Shown here: positions 42,277-50,915 of the stretch, in pieces
Layout: the number at the start of each line of letters is the position of its first letter
Position numbering within the stretch: the stretch's first letter is position 1
Assembly (NCBI RefSeq): GCF_050632745.1
Contig: NZ_JBODSD010000005.1
Location: forward strand, 248,001 to 312,000
DNA: 64,000 nt
Source of the DNA: Mumia sp050632745
Lineage (GTDB): Bacteria > Actinomycetota > Actinomycetes > Propionibacteriales > Nocardioidaceae
Direction of reading: 5' to 3'
Notes under the pieces: model-generated
Told to the model about the DNA's origin: nothing
Database searches by the model: none
The model's input: the letters and a program-made list of their open reading frames with translations, nothing else
Made by a program: the position numbers and the translations under genes

Positions 42277-43254
42277 GTGGAAGGAACCCCGCGGACCGAC
42301 GGAACTCATCGCGCGGACGACGACGACCTCGCGAGCGCCCGGACGGGCGACGAGGACGCCTTCGCACGTCTCGTCACGCCGTACCGTCGCGAGCTCCGGC
42401 TGCACTGCTACCGCATGCTCGGGTCGACCGCGGACGCCGCGGACGCGGAGCAGGAGACGCTGGTGCGCGCGTGGCAGGGACTCGGGCGCTTCGACGGCCG
42501 GCACCTGCGCGCCTGGCTCTACCGGATCGCGACCAACCGGTGCCTGACCCTCGTCGAGCGCCGCGGCCGTCGCGAGGTCCCCGTCGCACTCGAGGACGGC
42601 GCGACCGACGTCCCCTGGCTCGAGCCGCTGCCGGGCAGCTGGTGGGAGGGGACACCGGAGGAGCGTGTCGTGCAGCGCGACACGGTCCGGCTGGCGTTCG
42701 TCGCCGCGCTGCAGCACCTGCCCGCGACGCAGCGTGCGGTCCTGCTGCTGCGCGAGGTGCTGGCGTTCCGGGCGGCCGAGGTCGCCGAGATCCTCGGTCT
42801 GTCGGTCGCGTCGGTGAACAGCCTCCTCCAGCGCGCCCGTGCCGCGGTCGCGGACGGTCTCGCGCCCTCGCCCACCGGTCCGGGCGACGCGCTCGACGCC
42901 CTCGCCGACCGCTACGTCAGCGCATGGGAGTCGGGGGACGTGGAGGGGATCGTCGCGCTGCTCAGCGACGACGTCCGCTACTCGATGCCGCCGCTCCCCC
43001 GGTGGTACGCCGGGCTGGCCGAGGTCACCGGGTTCCTGCGGTCCGGTCCGCTGCAGGAGTCGTGGCGGTTCGTCCGCACGACCGCGAACGGGCAGCTCGC
43101 CTTCGCGACGTACCTGCTCGACGACGAGCGTGGCGACTACCGGCCGGGCGGACTGGACGTCCTGAGCACCGCGGACGGGAAGGTGACCGAGGTCGTCGCG
43201 TTCCTCGAGGCGGACTTCGCGGCGTTCGGCCTCCCGACGTCGCTCCCGGCGTGA
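42277..43254 (+). CDS. ECF sigma factor with SnoaL-like C-terminal domain (SigX5/SigG type)
   Basis: A 325-residue sigma factor. Region 2 covers about residues 25-95 (LVTPYRRELRLHCYRMLGS and RAWLYRIATNRCL). Region 4 covers about 145-195 (HLPATQRAVLLLREV and VAEILGLSVASVNSLLQRARA). The last 120 residues are an NTF2/SnoaL-like domain. This long form (TIGR02960-like) normally has no anti-sigma factor; the extra domain tunes activity. The GTG start at 42277 is supported mainly by homology. The divergent SnoaL-like gene is a likely target or partner. Confidence 0.87.
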   Translation: MEGTPRTDGTHRADDDDLASARTGDEDAFARLVTPYRRELRLHCYRMLGSTADAADAEQETLVRAWQGLGRFDGRHLRAWLYRIATNRCLTLVERRGRREVPVALEDGATDVPWLEPLPGSWWEGTPEERVVQRDTVRLAFVAALQHLPATQRAVLLLREVLAFRAAEVAEILGLSVASVNSLLQRARAAVADGLAPSPTGPGDALDALADRYVSAWESGDVEGIVALLSDDVRYSMPPLPRWYAGLAEVTGFLRSGPLQESWRFVRTTANGQLAFATYLLDDERGDYRPGGLDVLSTADGKVTEVVAFLEADFAAFGLPTSLPA

Positions 43255-43260
43255 GGCGGA

Positions 43261-44814
43261 CTACCTCGCCACCACGTCCTGCCACCACCCGGTCAGCTCG
43301 GCGACGCTCCAGCCCGGAGCGGCCGCACTGCCCACCACGAGGTTCTCCTCGTCGGTCCAGACGACCACGGCCCCGCCCGAGCCGTCGACGCACGCGAGCT
43401 GACCGGCGTACAGCCCGGCCGACGTGGACCAGCTCGACGTCCCTTCGATCCCCTGGAGGCAGTCACCGACGGTGGTGAGCTGCGCCGTGCTGGTCTCGAA
43501 CGCCTGCTGCACCGCGAACGCGCTGTCGAACCCGACGTAGCCGAGCTGCACACCCTCCTGGGTGGGGCAGGTGAGCGAGACGACCGCCAGCGCGGCAGCC
43601 TGCGTCGGGTCCGTGGCCGAGCACGAGCCCTGGACGGCTTCCGGCACCTGCGCGAGCAGCGCGTCGGACACCTCGACAACCGCCGGGGGCGTCGTGGTGG
43701 GCACGTCGACGGAAGGTGCCACGACCGTGGACGACGGCGGCGGCGCCGAGGGGCCCACGCTGCCCCCATCGCCGGTCGTCGCGGCGGCCACGACCGCGGC
43801 CAGGACGAGACCACCGGCGGCGACGAACGCGAGCGGGACGAGCGCTTCCTGGCTGCCCCTCCGCTGGTGGCGGGCGACGAGCCGGTCCAGGTCGGCGGTG
43901 TGCGCCTCCAGACCCTGCCGGAAGCGCGCGTAGTCGGCGGGCTGCCGGCTTCCCGCGAACGCGAGGAGCTCGAGGTAGCGGTTGGGGACGTGCGGAGTGC
44001 CCCTCAGCAGCTGGGCCACACGGAGGATCCGACTGCGCCGGACGGCGAGAGCCTGCTGCACGAGCCCGGTCGCCCGCAGCTCCGACGCCACGTCGCCGCC
44101 GACGAGCGACCGGTACGCCGCGCGCAGGCTCACGTCCAGGTCGTCGCAGCAGGCGTAGGCGAGCCGGTCGCCGGTGTACACGGTCGCGCGCAGCCAGGGC
44201 GTCACCAACGGCGCCACCACGAGGGTGAGCTTGAGCGTGTGGAGCACCTCGAGGACAGCACCCCACTGCGCATGGCGGGCCTTCAGGGCACCGATCAGCG
44301 TCGCGACCAGGAACGTGCACCGACGGCGGTCCTCCTCCCGGGTCAGGTCCCCGATCAGGCTGCCCTCGAGCACGATCACGCGGATCCCGAAGAAGGTCGT
44401 GACCGTGGTCGTGCGCGTCTCCCCCGGCAGGACGCGCCCGAGCTTGTCGACGACGAAGACGTCCACGCGGCGGTCGAACGCGAGACGGTGCCGCACGTCA
44501 GCCACGATCCGGCTGAGCTCCGGGAGGGTCTCGTCGTCGACCTTCACCGCGTCGGCGAGCATCCGCACCCTCCAGAGCTGGACGGCGATCCAGGTCAGCG
44601 CCACCACGCCGAGCAGCACGGCGACCTGCCACAGCACCTGCGACGACGTGAGCAGCGCCAGAAGGAGGTAGAGGACCAGCGCGGTGCCGGCCGCCGTGGA
44701 GACGAGGGCGAGGGCGAAGCGCGACGCCTCGGTGGGGTGGCGCAAGGCGCGCACGTCGAGCGAGGGAGCGCGTTGCTGCGTCGAAGCGGTCCAGGTCGGG
44801 TGGGTCGGGCTCAT
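43261..44814 (-). CDS. membrane M48-like pseudoprotease with C-terminal extracytoplasmic domain
   Basis: A 517-residue membrane protein. Two helices lie at about 33-80. The next region resembles an M48 (HtpX-like) peptidase: LPELSRIVADVRHRL, VDVFVVDKLGRVLPG and IVLEGSLIGDLTREE. Where M48 enzymes have the zinc motif HExxH, this protein has ATLIG before ALKARH. The later segment TGDRLAYACCDDL resembles the third-ligand region. A further helix near residue 330 is followed by a Ser/Thr/Pro linker and about 130 outside-facing residues with several cysteines. It is probably not an active protease; the role is unknown. Confidence 0.65.
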   Translation of the reverse strand: MSPTHPTWTASTQQRAPSLDVRALRHPTEASRFALALVSTAAGTALVLYLLLALLTSSQVLWQVAVLLGVVALTWIAVQLWRVRMLADAVKVDDETLPELSRIVADVRHRLAFDRRVDVFVVDKLGRVLPGETRTTTVTTFFGIRVIVLEGSLIGDLTREEDRRRCTFLVATLIGALKARHAQWGAVLEVLHTLKLTLVVAPLVTPWLRATVYTGDRLAYACCDDLDVSLRAAYRSLVGGDVASELRATGLVQQALAVRRSRILRVAQLLRGTPHVPNRYLELLAFAGSRQPADYARFRQGLEAHTADLDRLVARHQRRGSQEALVPLAFVAAGGLVLAAVVAAATTGDGGSVGPSAPPPSSTVVAPSVDVPTTTPPAVVEVSDALLAQVPEAVQGSCSATDPTQAAALAVVSLTCPTQEGVQLGYVGFDSAFAVQQAFETSTAQLTTVGDCLQGIEGTSSWSTSAGLYAGQLACVDGSGGAVVVWTDEENLVVGSAAAPGWSVAELTGWWQDVVAR

Positions 44815-44899
44815 GGTGCACCCCCGCAGGTCGGCAGGGGACGTCTCCGAGGCTACGCAGCGAAGGGGTCGCGAGCGGCCAGGTTTTGCCGCCGCGTGC

Positions 44900-45361
44900 C
44901 TAGCGTTCGACGTACGCGGCGAGGTTCGCCAGCGAGGACGTGAGCCCCTCCGCGTGGTCCTCCGCAGAGATGCCCGGTGGTACGTCGTCGGCCCGGAGGT
45001 CCACGCGGGTCCCGGCGTCGTCGGGTGTCACCGACCAGGTCATCGTCATCGTGCCTGCGAACGCCGGGTCGTCCGACACGAAGTCGACGGCCTGGACGAC
45101 GCGGTCGCCCGGCACGACCTCGACGAAGCGCGCCTCGACCACGTCGGAGTCCGCCGTCGCCTTGCCCGGAGCACCCGAGGCGTCGGTGTAGGTGAGCACG
45201 AGCCGGTACGACCCGCCCGGCCGGGCGTCGTACCGCTCGAAGCGTCCGGTCATCCCCTCCGGCGGGAGCCAGACCGTGAGGGCCTGCGGGTCGACCAGTG
45301 CGTCGTACACGACCCCGGGCGCGGCCGCGACCACCCGCGAGGCTGCGTCGGTGCGTCCCAT
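44900..45361 (-). CDS. SRPBCC/AHSA1-type protein
   Basis: A 153-residue START-like (AHSA1) protein. It shows the usual VVYDALVDPQALTVWLPPEGM, GGSYRLVLTY and DRVVQAVDFVSDDP strands and a final helix EGLTSSLANLAAYV. The fold binds a hydrophobic ligand; in bacteria it is often partnered by ArsR regulators. TAGACT lies six bases before the ATG, so the mRNA should be leaderless. No regulator is adjacent. Confidence 0.82.
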   Translation of the reverse strand: MGRTDAASRVVAAAPGVVYDALVDPQALTVWLPPEGMTGRFERYDARPGGSYRLVLTYTDASGAPGKATADSDVVEARFVEVVPGDRVVQAVDFVSDDPAFAGTMTMTWSVTPDDAGTRVDLRADDVPPGISAEDHAEGLTSSLANLAAYVER

Positions 45362-45403
45362 GGCAGGAGTCTAGGGACCACGTCAACGCGGCGCCGTGCC
45401 TGC

Positions 45404-46102
45404 TCATCCGATCGGGGGCAGCGTCCGCGTCTGCACGAGCAGCTCCGCCAGCGTGCGGAGGCGCAGGTTGTGGTGCTGGGAGTAGCGCTTGAGCACCTCG
45501 AAGGCCCGCGCCTCGTCGAGGCCGAACCGCTCCATGAGGATGCCCTGCGCCTGGCCGATGAGCTTGCGCGAGTCGAGTGCCAGCTGGAGGTGCGCCTCGC
45601 GGTCGGCCCGCGCGAGGGCGACCGCGGCGTGCCGTGCGAAGAGGTGGGCCAGGGCGGCGTCGTCCTCGTCGAAGGACCGGGGAGCGCGCGAGTAGAGGGA
45701 GACGACACCGATCCGGCGTCCCTGGACGGGCAGGTCGACCGCGAGCAGGCCCGCGAAGCCGAGCGCCGACACCGTGGAGGTCCACCGCGGCCACCGCAGC
45801 TCCCTCGCGAGGTCGCCGACCCGCAGCGTCTGGTCCCACTCCGGGCTGAGCCACGGACCTTCTCGCAGGTCGTCCTGGATCGCGTCGATCCGGGTGATGA
45901 CGTCGCTGGTCGCCGCCACCGTCTCCAGCCGGCCCGCCGAACGGAGCAGGGTGACCCCGGCCGCGTCCATCTCGAGCGCGTCGCGCAGGTACGACACGAC
46001 CTGGTCCGCCGTCTCCTGGAGGGAGTCGGCGGAGTGCAGCTCCTCGACGATCGAGACCAGCTCGTGCTGGTCGAGGCGTTGTTCTTCCACGGCGCTGGGC
46101 AC
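45404..46102 (-). CDS. GAF-ANTAR RNA-binding regulator
   Basis: A 232-residue regulator. A GAF domain covers about residues 25-170. An ANTAR domain covers 172-232, with SRKLIGQAQGILMERFGLDE and the second helix pair ending LAELLVQTRTLPP. It should act as an RNA-binding antiterminator controlled by the GAF ligand. The start is uncertain: a GTG at 46102 lies directly on the AGGAG site, while the in-frame GTG at 46090 has that site 11 bases upstream and may be the real one. It is the second ANTAR protein in the window. Confidence 0.85.
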   Translation of the reverse strand: MPSAVEEQRLDQHELVSIVEELHSADSLQETADQVVSYLRDALEMDAAGVTLLRSAGRLETVAATSDVITRIDAIQDDLREGPWLSPEWDQTLRVGDLARELRWPRWTSTVSALGFAGLLAVDLPVQGRRIGVVSLYSRAPRSFDEDDAALAHLFARHAAVALARADREAHLQLALDSRKLIGQAQGILMERFGLDEARAFEVLKRYSQHHNLRLRTLAELLVQTRTLPPIG

Positions 46103-46192
46103 TCCTCAACAGACTTCTGCCTGGGGAGCTGCCTGGCGGTCTAAGCAGCAGGCACATGTCTATCACCTGCCGAGCTCGCGCCTGGCGCCGGA

Positions 46193-46657
46193 TCAGGGGC
46201 GATGGTGCGCCGTGTGGCCCCTCGCGTACTCCTCGCGCCGCAGCAGCATCGCGCCGAGCATGAACAGCGGCATGAGGACGTGGCCGGCCATCATCAGGCC
46301 CATCTCGCCGAGCACTCCGGCCCACAGCAGCGGGAAGAGGACCACGAAGCCCGCGTACATCGCCACGCTCATCTCCACGAGCAGCCGCGGGCGGCAGCCA
46401 TGGATGCGCATCCAGGCGACCATCGGGAGGGTCATCGCCGTCGCCATCACGAGCGACTCGACGTCGGTGCGGTGGACCCAGCTCGAGGCAGCCGCCCCCT
46501 CGGTCGCGCGCACCCACAGCGGGTAGAAGAGCGCCATCCCGACGAGCATCGCGACGATCATCTCGACGTAGTGGCGCGTGAAGGTCCAGAACGGGCGGCG
46601 CCACCAAGCGCCCTCGCGGCGGGGAGCCATCACGGCCCCATGGTTCTCGAGCGACAT
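46193..46657 (-). CDS. four-helix membrane protein
   Basis: A 154-residue integral membrane protein with four predicted helices at about 30-50, 66-84, 94-112 and 115-138. The loops are rich in Met, His and Trp, and the end is HTAHHRP. I do not recognise the family. It is divergent from a TetR gene. Two strong palindromes lie in the 79 bases between them, so it is very probably the TetR target. A small export or resistance membrane protein is plausible. Confidence 0.65.
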   Translation of the reverse strand: MSLENHGAVMAPRREGAWWRRPFWTFTRHYVEMIVAMLVGMALFYPLWVRATEGAAASSWVHRTDVESLVMATAMTLPMVAWMRIHGCRPRLLVEMSVAMYAGFVVLFPLLWAGVLGEMGLMMAGHVLMPLFMLGAMLLRREEYARGHTAHHRP

Positions 46658-46673
46658 CGGCGCCCACCCCTAA

Positions 46674-46728
46674 CTCGTACTGTCATGTACGAGATCACCG
46701 TAACACCAACTCGTACCAGGCGGTACGA
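46674..46728. promoter_or_regulatory. paired TetR operators
   Basis: Site 1 (46674-46693) is CTCGTACtgtcatGTACGAG with perfect 7-bp arms. Site 2 (46711-46728) is TCGTACC-AGGC-GGTACGA with perfect 7-bp arms. Both share the TCGTAC half-site. Site 2 covers the -10 element TACGAT of the TetR gene, and site 1 lies near the promoter of the divergent membrane protein. Confidence 0.75.
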
Positions 46729-46736
46729 TTTATTTC

Positions 46737-47339
46737 GTGACCCAGGACGTACGCCGCCCCGACCAGCCCCGCCGCGCGGATGCGCGCCGCAGCATCGAGG
46801 CGATCCTCGAGGCGGCGACGCGCTGCCTCGCCCGCAACCCCGACGTCAGCCTCAACGAGATCGCCCGCGAGGCGGGGGTGGGCCGGATGACGCTCTACGG
46901 CCACTTCGAGTCGCGGTCCGCTCTCGTCGCCGAGGTGGTCGACCGTGCCCTGCGAGAGGCCGAGGACGAGCTCGAGGCGGTCGACGTCAGCGGCGACCCG
47001 AGCGAGGCCATGGAGCGGCTGCTCGGGGCCTCCCTGCGGGTCACCTACCGCTTCGGGGGTCTGGTGCAGGCAGCCGAGCAGACCCTCTCGCCGGAGCGGG
47101 TCCACGAGGCGCACACGCAGCAGATCCGACGCGCGAAGGAGCTCCTCGAGCGCGGGCGCCGCGAGGGCGCGTTCCGGCGCGACCTGCCGCTCGACTGGCA
47201 GATCACCACGCTCCAGAGCCTCCTGCACGCGGCCGCCACGTCCGTGCACCAGGGCACGCTCACCGCGGACCAGGCGCCCGGGCTCGTGGCGACCACCGCC
47301 CTGGCCGCCCTCGCCGCCGGCTCCGACGACGTCCGATAG
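46737..47339 (+). CDS. TetR-family repressor
   Basis: A 200-residue TetR protein. The helix-turn-helix is SLNEIAREAGVGRMTLYGHF (about residues 38-57). The ligand domain is mostly helical, with an acidic ALREAEDELEAVDVSGD region. The GTG start lies seven bases after a TACGAT -10 element, so the mRNA is probably leaderless. The operator covering that element suggests tight autorepression. The likely target is the divergent four-helix membrane protein. Confidence 0.88.
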   Translation: MTQDVRRPDQPRRADARRSIEAILEAATRCLARNPDVSLNEIAREAGVGRMTLYGHFESRSALVAEVVDRALREAEDELEAVDVSGDPSEAMERLLGASLRVTYRFGGLVQAAEQTLSPERVHEAHTQQIRRAKELLERGRREGAFRRDLPLDWQITTLQSLLHAAATSVHQGTLTADQAPGLVATTALAALAAGSDDVR

Positions 47340-47455
47340 ACGGCGTCGGAGAAAGGCGAGAACCTGGTCCTGCCCGGTTGTCGATCCACACCCTCCTCGT
47401 TCGACCTCTGGGCGACCCGGGTCGAAGGGCGACCCGGCGAGGACGAGGAGCGACG

Positions 47456-47875
47456 ATGGCCAAGTACATGCTGATCATGCGGACGACCGACGAGGGGATG
47501 GAGCGGCTCGCCGGCCTCGAGCTCGACGAGATCCTCGAGACGATGGGCCGGTTCAACGACGAGCTGATGCGGACCGGCGTGCTGCTGGCCGCGGAAGGGT
47601 TCGACGACCCGGCCGACACCGTGGTCGTGGACTTCTCCCACGAGACGCCGGTCGTGACCGACGGACCGTACGGCGAGACCAAGGAGCTGTTCGGCGGCTA
47701 CTACCTCCTGGACGTCGCGTCGAAGCAGGAAGCGGTCGAGTGGGCCAAGCGCCTGCCGTACGCGCACGGGACGAAGGTCGAGATCCGCCGCGTGCCGACG
47801 ATCGACGAGTTCCCGCAGGACAACGAGTGGGTCCAGAAGGAGCGCGCCTGGCGCGAGCGCACCGGGCAGCTGTGA
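47456..47875 (+). CDS. YCII/DGPF-domain protein
   Basis: A 139-residue YciI-like protein with the DGPF-type motif VTDGPYGETKELFGGYYLLDV. The strand MAKYMLIMRTTDEG starts the fold. In actinobacteria these proteins are usually encoded next to ECF42-type sigma factors, as here (22 bases apart). Their function is not established. GAGGAG precedes the ATG at 47456. The pair is likely an operon under control of the sigma factor itself. Confidence 0.87.
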   Translation: MAKYMLIMRTTDEGMERLAGLELDEILETMGRFNDELMRTGVLLAAEGFDDPADTVVVDFSHETPVVTDGPYGETKELFGGYYLLDVASKQEAVEWAKRLPYAHGTKVEIRRVPTIDEFPQDNEWVQKERAWRERTGQL

Positions 47876-47897
47876 CGCAGGACGAGGACGCACGCTC

Positions 47898-49157
47898 GTG
47901 ATCGACGGGCAGGAGGCGAGGCGCGCCGTCGAGGCGGTGTGGCGGATGGAGTCCGCACGCATCGTCGGCGCGCTCGCCCGCTACACCGGCGACCTTCCGC
48001 TGGCCGAGGACGTCGCCCAGGAGGCGCTCGCGGAAGCGCTCGTCTCCTGGTCGACCCGCGGCGTCCCCGACGCACCGGCGAGCTGGCTCCTCACGGTCGG
48101 GCGGCGACGCGCGATCGACGCGTTCCGGCGCCGGGCGGGCAGGGACGAGCGGTACGCCGCGCTCGCCCGCGACCTCGGCGACGTCCCGGGCGTCGACCAG
48201 CTCTTCGACCCCGACGCGATCGACGACGACGTCCTGGCCCTGATCTTCACCGCCTGCCACCCGGTCCTGCCGAAGGAGGCCCGCGTCGCCCTCACCCTCC
48301 GGGTGGTCGCGGGCCTGACCACCGACGAGATCGCGCGGGCGTTCCTGGTGCCGGTCGCGACCGTCCAGGCACGCATCACCCGCGCCAAGAAGGCGCTCGC
48401 CGCCGCGCGGGTGCCGTTCGCGGTCCCCGAGCCCGAGGAGCGCGCCCTGCGACTCGGGTCGGTGCTGAGCGTCGTCTACCTGGTGTTCACCGAGGGCTCG
48501 TCGGCGTCCGGCGAGACGTGGATCCGCACCGACCTCGCCGAGGAGGCGGTGCGCCTCGCCCGCGTGCTGGTCCGGCTGGAGCCCGAGCCGGAGGCGTACG
48601 GTCTGCTCGCGCTGCTCGAGCTGACCGCCGCCCGGTTCCCGGCGAGGATCGACGAGGCCGGGCGGCCGGTCCTCCTGGAGGACCAGGACCGGCGCCGGTG
48701 GGACCGCGCCGCGATCCGGCGCGGACGGGCCGCGCTCGCCCTGGCGGGCGCGGCGGGCCGGGGACTCGGGCCGTACGGCCTGCAGGCCGCGATCGCCGAG
48801 TGCCATGCGGTCGCCCCCTCGGTGGCCGAGACCGGCTGGGAGCGCGTCGTCGTGCTGTACGCAGCGCTCCGCCAGGTCGCGCCGTCGCCGGTGGTGGAGC
48901 TCAACGCGGCGGTCGCGGTCGCGATGGCCTCCGGCCCGGCCGCCGGCCTGACGCTGGTCGACGCGATCGCCGAGCGTGGCGAGCTCGCCGGCTCCCACCT
49001 GCTCCCGGCGGTGCGAGCCGAGCTCCTCGCGCGCCTGGGGCGCCGCGCAGAGGCGCGCGCGGAGTACGCTCGCGCGCTCGAACGGTGCGCGAGCGTCTCG
49101 GAGCAGCACGTGCTGCGACGCAAGGTCGAGGCGCTCGACGCAGCGCCCGGCACGTGA
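47898..49157 (+). CDS. ECF42-type sigma factor with TPR-like C-terminal domain
   Basis: A 419-residue sigma factor. Region 2 is at about residues 15-80 (LPLAEDVAQEALAEAL, SWLLTVGRRRAIDAFRRR). Region 4 is at about 110-165 (LPKEARVALTLRVVAGLTTDEIARAFLVPVATVQARI). The last 240 residues are a helical TPR-like extension (VVYLVFTEGSSA and later EARAEYARALERC). ECF42 proteins lack an anti-sigma factor and depend on that extension. It pairs with the DGPF protein upstream. GTG start. Confidence 0.9.
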   Translation: MIDGQEARRAVEAVWRMESARIVGALARYTGDLPLAEDVAQEALAEALVSWSTRGVPDAPASWLLTVGRRRAIDAFRRRAGRDERYAALARDLGDVPGVDQLFDPDAIDDDVLALIFTACHPVLPKEARVALTLRVVAGLTTDEIARAFLVPVATVQARITRAKKALAAARVPFAVPEPEERALRLGSVLSVVYLVFTEGSSASGETWIRTDLAEEAVRLARVLVRLEPEPEAYGLLALLELTAARFPARIDEAGRPVLLEDQDRRRWDRAAIRRGRAALALAGAAGRGLGPYGLQAAIAECHAVAPSVAETGWERVVVLYAALRQVAPSPVVELNAAVAVAMASGPAAGLTLVDAIAERGELAGSHLLPAVRAELLARLGRRAEARAEYARALERCASVSEQHVLRRKVEALDAAPGT

Positions 49158-49272
49158 GACGGAGCCGCCTCACGCCATTCCTGGGCGACTGTTCATATTC
49201 GCTCCTGACGGCAACACCGCAGGTCAGCGCGCTGCCGTGCCGCCGTCGACCTCGTCGGGGACGGATTGGCGC

Positions 49273-49302
49273 TTTACCGGGCGATGAAATGACTGCTATA
49301 CA
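49273..49302 (+). promoter_or_regulatory. candidate promoter of the globin operon
   Basis: TTTACC (49273-49278) and TATACA (49297-49302) are 18 bases apart. The start of transcription would be near 49309, giving a leader of about 50 bases that ends in GAAGGGAG before the ATG. The 202-base region upstream otherwise contains no gene. I see no clear nitric-oxide regulator site. Confidence 0.4.
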
Positions 49303-49359
49303 GGCGGCCGACACCGCGCGCGTCGCAACGGGAGTCGGCCGCGCAGAAGGGAGCTTCGC

Positions 49360-49749
49360 ATGACCGAGGTCGACACAGCTCAGGACGAGCAGACGCCCTA
49401 CGCGCGCGTCGGTGGAGGGAAGGCGGTCAGCGTGGTCGTCGACCGCTTCTACCAGCTCGTCCTCGCCGACCCTCAGCTCGCGCCCTACTTCGACAGCACC
49501 GAGATGGCGAACCTCAAGCGCCACCAGGTGCAGCTGATCTCGCACCTCCTCGGCGGACCGGTCGAGTACTCCGGCCGGGAGCTGCGCGACGCGCACGCCG
49601 GGCTCGACATCAGCTCCGGCGACTACGCGCTCGTGACCCAGCACCTGGTCGCGGCGCTGACCGAGGCAGGGGTCCCCGACGACATCATCGCGTCGCTGGG
49701 CGGGACCCTCGTCGCGGTGGAGCCCGACATCGTCAGCCGGGAGAGCTGA
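49360..49749 (+). CDS. glbN: truncated haemoglobin, group I (HbN type)
   Basis: A 129-residue truncated globin. The B10 Tyr is Tyr31 (VDRFYQLVLADPQLAPYF) and the proximal His is His79 (RELRDAHAGLDI). LKRHQVQLISHLLGGP is the usual E-helix region of group I proteins. HbN-type globins oxidise nitric oxide to nitrate using bound oxygen. The next gene, 4 bases away, encodes a globin-reductase fusion that could reduce the haem. Cytoplasmic. Confidence 0.9.
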   Translation: MTEVDTAQDEQTPYARVGGGKAVSVVVDRFYQLVLADPQLAPYFDSTEMANLKRHQVQLISHLLGGPVEYSGRELRDAHAGLDISSGDYALVTQHLVAALTEAGVPDDIIASLGGTLVAVEPDIVSRES

Positions 49750-49753
49750 CGGC

Positions 49754-50908
49754 GTGGATCCAGCAGCACTCAAGGAGAGCTGGGCGTACGTCGCCAAGAA
49801 CGGCGACGACGTCCCGCTCTTCTTCTACTCGCACCTCTTCCTGTCCCATCCCGAGGTCCGGTCGATGTTCCCGGTCTCGATGTCGGCGCAGCGCGACAAG
49901 CTCGTGACCGCGCTCGGGACGGTCGTCAGCAACGTCGACCAGTTCGACAAGGTGGCACCGGTCCTGGGTCAGCTCGGCAGCGACCACCGGCGGTTCCGCG
50001 TGTCGCCGGACCAGTACAACGCCGTCGGCGGCTCGCTCCTCGCGACGCTGAAGCACTTCCTCGGCGACCAGTGGACCGACGAGCTCGCCGGTGACTGGGC
50101 GGCCGCGTACGGCGTCATCGCCAAGACGATGGTCCAGGGCGCCGAGGAGTCGGCCAAGACGACGCCGTCGTGGTGGGACGCGGAGGTCGTCTCCGTCGAG
50201 CGGCGCACGCTCGACGTCGCCGTCATCCAGATGCGGCCCGAGCAGCTCCTCCCGTACCGCCCGGGTCAGTCGGTCGCCGTCGAGGTCCCGCAGCGCCCCC
50301 GGCTGTGGCGCTACTACAGCCCGGCCAACGTCTCGCGCGACGACGGCACGATCGAGCTCCACGTCCAGATCGTCGACGGCGGCCAGGTGAGCAGCGCGAT
50401 CGTCAAGGAGCTCCAGCCCGGCAACACGGTCCGGCTGAGTGCGCCGATCGGCACCGCGCTCACGCTGGAGGACCCGACGCGCGACCTGCTCATGGTCGCC
50501 GGCGGGACGGGGCTGGCCCCGATGAAGGCGGTCATCGAGGAGGTCGACCGCTACTGGCGGGACACGGGCCGCGGTCCCCGGGTCCACCTCTTCCACGGTG
50601 CCCGGATGCCGTGGAACCTCTACGACGACGAGGCGATGCGACGCATGGCGCAGCGCTCCTGGTTCACGTACGACGCCGCCGTCTCCGACGACTCCACCTA
50701 CCCCGGCCAGCGCGGGACGGTCGGGCAGGTCGCGGCGGCGCGTGGTGGCTGGAGGGGCTACCGCGCGATGGTGTGCGGCTCGCGCGCCATGATCGACGCG
50801 ACCGTCCCCCAGCTCGTCGCCGCCGGGATCCCTCACGACGACATCCGCTACGAGGACTTCGGCGAAGGCGGCTACCGACCGCGCAGCGACACGGCAAAGG
50901 ACGGGTGA
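49754..50908 (+). CDS. flavohaemoglobin-type globin/FAD-NAD(P) reductase
   Basis: A 384-residue protein. The globin domain covers residues 1-140, with proximal His78 (GSDHRRFRV) and phenylalanine-rich B/C helices. The FAD domain has RYYSPANV (the RxYS motif, about residue 193). The NAD domain has VAGGTGLAPMKA, and the end is GYRPRSD. It is the Hmp-like fold and probably works as a nitric oxide dioxygenase or haem reductase. The GTG start is 4 bases after the truncated globin stop. The globin part is divergent and resembles the second mycobacterial flavohaemoglobin type, so another electron donor or role is possible. Confidence 0.87.
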   Translation: MDPAALKESWAYVAKNGDDVPLFFYSHLFLSHPEVRSMFPVSMSAQRDKLVTALGTVVSNVDQFDKVAPVLGQLGSDHRRFRVSPDQYNAVGGSLLATLKHFLGDQWTDELAGDWAAAYGVIAKTMVQGAEESAKTTPSWWDAEVVSVERRTLDVAVIQMRPEQLLPYRPGQSVAVEVPQRPRLWRYYSPANVSRDDGTIELHVQIVDGGQVSSAIVKELQPGNTVRLSAPIGTALTLEDPTRDLLMVAGGTGLAPMKAVIEEVDRYWRDTGRGPRVHLFHGARMPWNLYDDEAMRRMAQRSWFTYDAAVSDDSTYPGQRGTVGQVAAARGGWRGYRAMVCGSRAMIDATVPQLVAAGIPHDDIRYEDFGEGGYRPRSDTAKDG

Positions 50909-50915
50909 ACGAGCC

